Source: JBBIJR01 sp037445875 (GTDB lineage: Bacteria > CLD3 > SB21). From it: DNA of 21,408 nt. The position numbers and the translations under genes were made by a program. Where the stretch lies: positions 1 to 21,408 of the forward strand of contig JBBIJR010000061.1 of the NCBI GenBank assembly GCA_037445875.1, in the 5' to 3' direction. This document shows positions 20,403-21,408 of this stretch, piece after piece. How positions within the stretch are numbered: position 1 is the stretch's first letter; each line of letters starts with the position of its first letter. A model generated the notes under the pieces. That model was not told the origin of the DNA. It ran no database searches and saw only the letters and a list, made by a program, of their open reading frames with translations.

Positions 20403-21408
20403 ATGAAACGATGGTTAGCAGCCGGCGCCCTGCGCGTGATCGCGATGTTACTGGCGTGTATCTGCTGGATGAATACCGCCGGCTTTGCTGCGGATGATCC
20501 TGAGGTGTACACGGAAGTGCGCATTTATATCTCCAGCCTGGATGACCTCCGGCACCTGCACGCATACGGAGTTTATCCCGACCACGGCGTTCGTGAGAAG
20601 AATGCCCTGCGCGTTGTGTTGAATCAGGACGAACTCGATAAACTGCGTCGCAGCGGACTCCGGTTCGAGATTACTATCCCGGACGTCGTTGCCGATTATC
20701 GGGCCCGGACGGCCATGCCGTATGGAGAACTCCGGTCGCTGGAATCGCAGATGAAGCAGCTGTATGGGATCAACGGGTTCGGATACGGCAGTATGGGTGG
20801 TTTCTACACGTTTTCGGAGGTCGTCCAGCAACTCGACACCATGTATCTCCTGTACCCCAATCTGATCACGGCGAAGGACACGATAGGAATGTCCATCGAG
20901 GGACGCCCGATCTATGCGGTCAAGATTTCGTCCAATCCGGGTTTCGACGACACGACAAAGCCGGAAGTCCTGTACACGGCGCTTATTCACGCCCGTGAGC
21001 CTCAAGCCATGATGACGCTGATGTACTTCATGTACTATCTGCTTGAGAATTACGGTACCGACGACGAGGTGCCCTACCTTCTGGATCATCGTCAGTTGTG
21101 GTTTGTGNNNNNNNNNNNNNNNNNNNNNNNTGTTTTCAATCAGACGACCGATCCGAACGGCGGCGGCATGTGGCGAAAGAACCGAAAGAACAACGGCGGT
21201 TCGTACGGCGTCGACCTCAACCGGAATTTTGGTACTTTCGAGTACTGGAATTCGTCTAACGGAGGGTCGAGCACATCGGGCAGTTCAGACACGTATCGCG
21301 GTACCGCTCCGTTCTCCGAGCCGGAGACGCAGACGATAAGGGACTTTGTGAACAACCGGCGCTTCAAGAACGCGCTGAACTACCATACATACAGCAACCT
21401 GTTGATCT
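20403..21408 (+). CDS. Secreted M14 zinc carboxypeptidase, C-terminus outside window and interrupted by an N gap
   Basis: The first 335 residues of an exported metallocarboxypeptidase. Residues 1-30 are a signal peptide ending GFAA. Residues about 35-100 form a pro-region-like domain (EVRIYISSLDDLRHLHAYG). The peptidase domain starts near residue 130 (FYTFSEVVQQLDTMY, IGMSIEGRPIYAVKIS). Zinc ligands His196 and Glu199 are in HAREPQ. After the gap, DLNRNFG carries the substrate-binding Asn-Arg pair and ALNYHTYSNLL the third zinc-ligand histidine. The catalytic glutamate lies beyond the window. Two tandem ATGs exist (20400 and 20403); AGGAG is seven bases from the second, hence my choice. The frame is kept across the 23 unknown bases. 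Cleavage specificity cannot be told. Confidence 0.9.
   Translation, partial: MKRWLAAGALRVIAMLLACICWMNTAGFAADDPEVYTEVRIYISSLDDLRHLHAYGVYPDHGVREKNALRVVLNQDELDKLRRSGLRFEITIPDVVADYRARTAMPYGELRSLESQMKQLYGINGFGYGSMGGFYTFSEVVQQLDTMYLLYPNLITAKDTIGMSIEGRPIYAVKISSNPGFDDTTKPEVLYTALIHAREPQAMMTLMYFMYYLLENYGTDDEVPYLLDHRQLWFVXXXXXXXXVFNQTTDPNGGGMWRKNRKNNGGSYGVDLNRNFGTFEYWNSSNGGSSTSGSSDTYRGTAPFSEPETQTIRDFVNNRRFKNALNYHTYSNLLI
21108..21130. other. Assembly gap of 23 unknown bases
   Basis: Twenty-three N interrupt the M14 gene. The gap plus the next T equals eight codons, and both sides read in one frame (LWFV before, VFNQ after). In related M14 enzymes this place holds a segment like PVVNPDGY, exactly eight residues and ending in a codon that may be TAT, so the gap size appears right. 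Confidence 0.95.

Noticed and set aside
1..21408. Mobile element, phage, toxin-antitoxin, CRISPR or RNA gene
   Set aside because: No transposase, integrase, regular direct repeats or tRNA-like cloverleaf was seen on either strand, and intergenic gaps are all below 180 bp.

Overview
The window is about 21.4 kb of densely packed bacterial chromosome with 16 protein-coding genes. Two of them run off the ends. I see no tRNA, rRNA, CRISPR array, insertion sequence, phage gene or attachment site. A 23-base run of N at 21108-21130 marks a scaffold gap, so this is probably a draft or metagenome-derived contig. Most genes are conserved or envelope genes. Clear Shine-Dalgarno sites and classical TTGACA-17-TATAAT-type promoters (best at 11381-11409, 1096-1124 and 12500-12528) do not fit the Bacteroidota type. 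However, the double-propeller sensor kinase, the Asp-box secreted protein, the YfhO-like protein and the M14 peptidase with its N-terminal pro-region all suggest the wider FCB group (Ignavibacteriota, Chlorobiota or a related uncultured phylum). That placement is inference from gene types, not from a phylogeny.

Left part, mostly minus strand (1-4849): a truncated secreted Asp-box beta-propeller protein with its own strong promoter; histidine ammonia-lyase (hutH), translationally coupled by an ATGA overlap to an upstream CysZ/EI24-type membrane protein; and an M20 metallo-dipeptidase followed by a hairpin-plus-U-tract terminator. A divergent intergenic region (4850-5024) separates these from the next block.

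Middle part, plus strand then minus (5025-12475): a secreted protein of LPP20, CsgG/TolB-like and DUF4384-type domains, then, 38 bp later, a 1097-residue sensor histidine kinase with 14 propeller blades. yqeY follows, and its stop codon overlaps the stop codon of convergent ruvX. Upstream of ruvX on the minus strand are an HU-family gene with a near-consensus promoter, and a YgfZ/IBA57-like folate-binding protein gene with its own promoter.

Right part, plus strand (12610-21408): a tightly packed operon of YfhO-like membrane protein, membrane-anchored penicillin-acylase-family Ntn hydrolase, ispF, GT-C (ArnT/PMT-like) membrane glycosyltransferase and a DPM1-like GT2 glycosyltransferase. Junctions are a 1-bp gap, then ATGA, ATGA and GTGA overlaps. 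The gene set suggests a polyprenyl-phosphate-sugar pathway: IspF feeds isoprenoid synthesis, the GT2 enzyme could charge the lipid carrier, and the GT-C and YfhO-like proteins could transfer the sugar outside the membrane. A weak terminator overlaps the last stop codon. A secreted M14 zinc carboxypeptidase begins after it and is cut by the window end.

I did not find a clearly new defence or mobile system. The most interesting items are the glycosylation/isoprenoid/acylase operon, the orphan 14-blade kinase beside a CsgG/DUF4384 envelope protein, the pairing of a carnosinase-like dipeptidase with hutH, and several compact regulatory hairpins.
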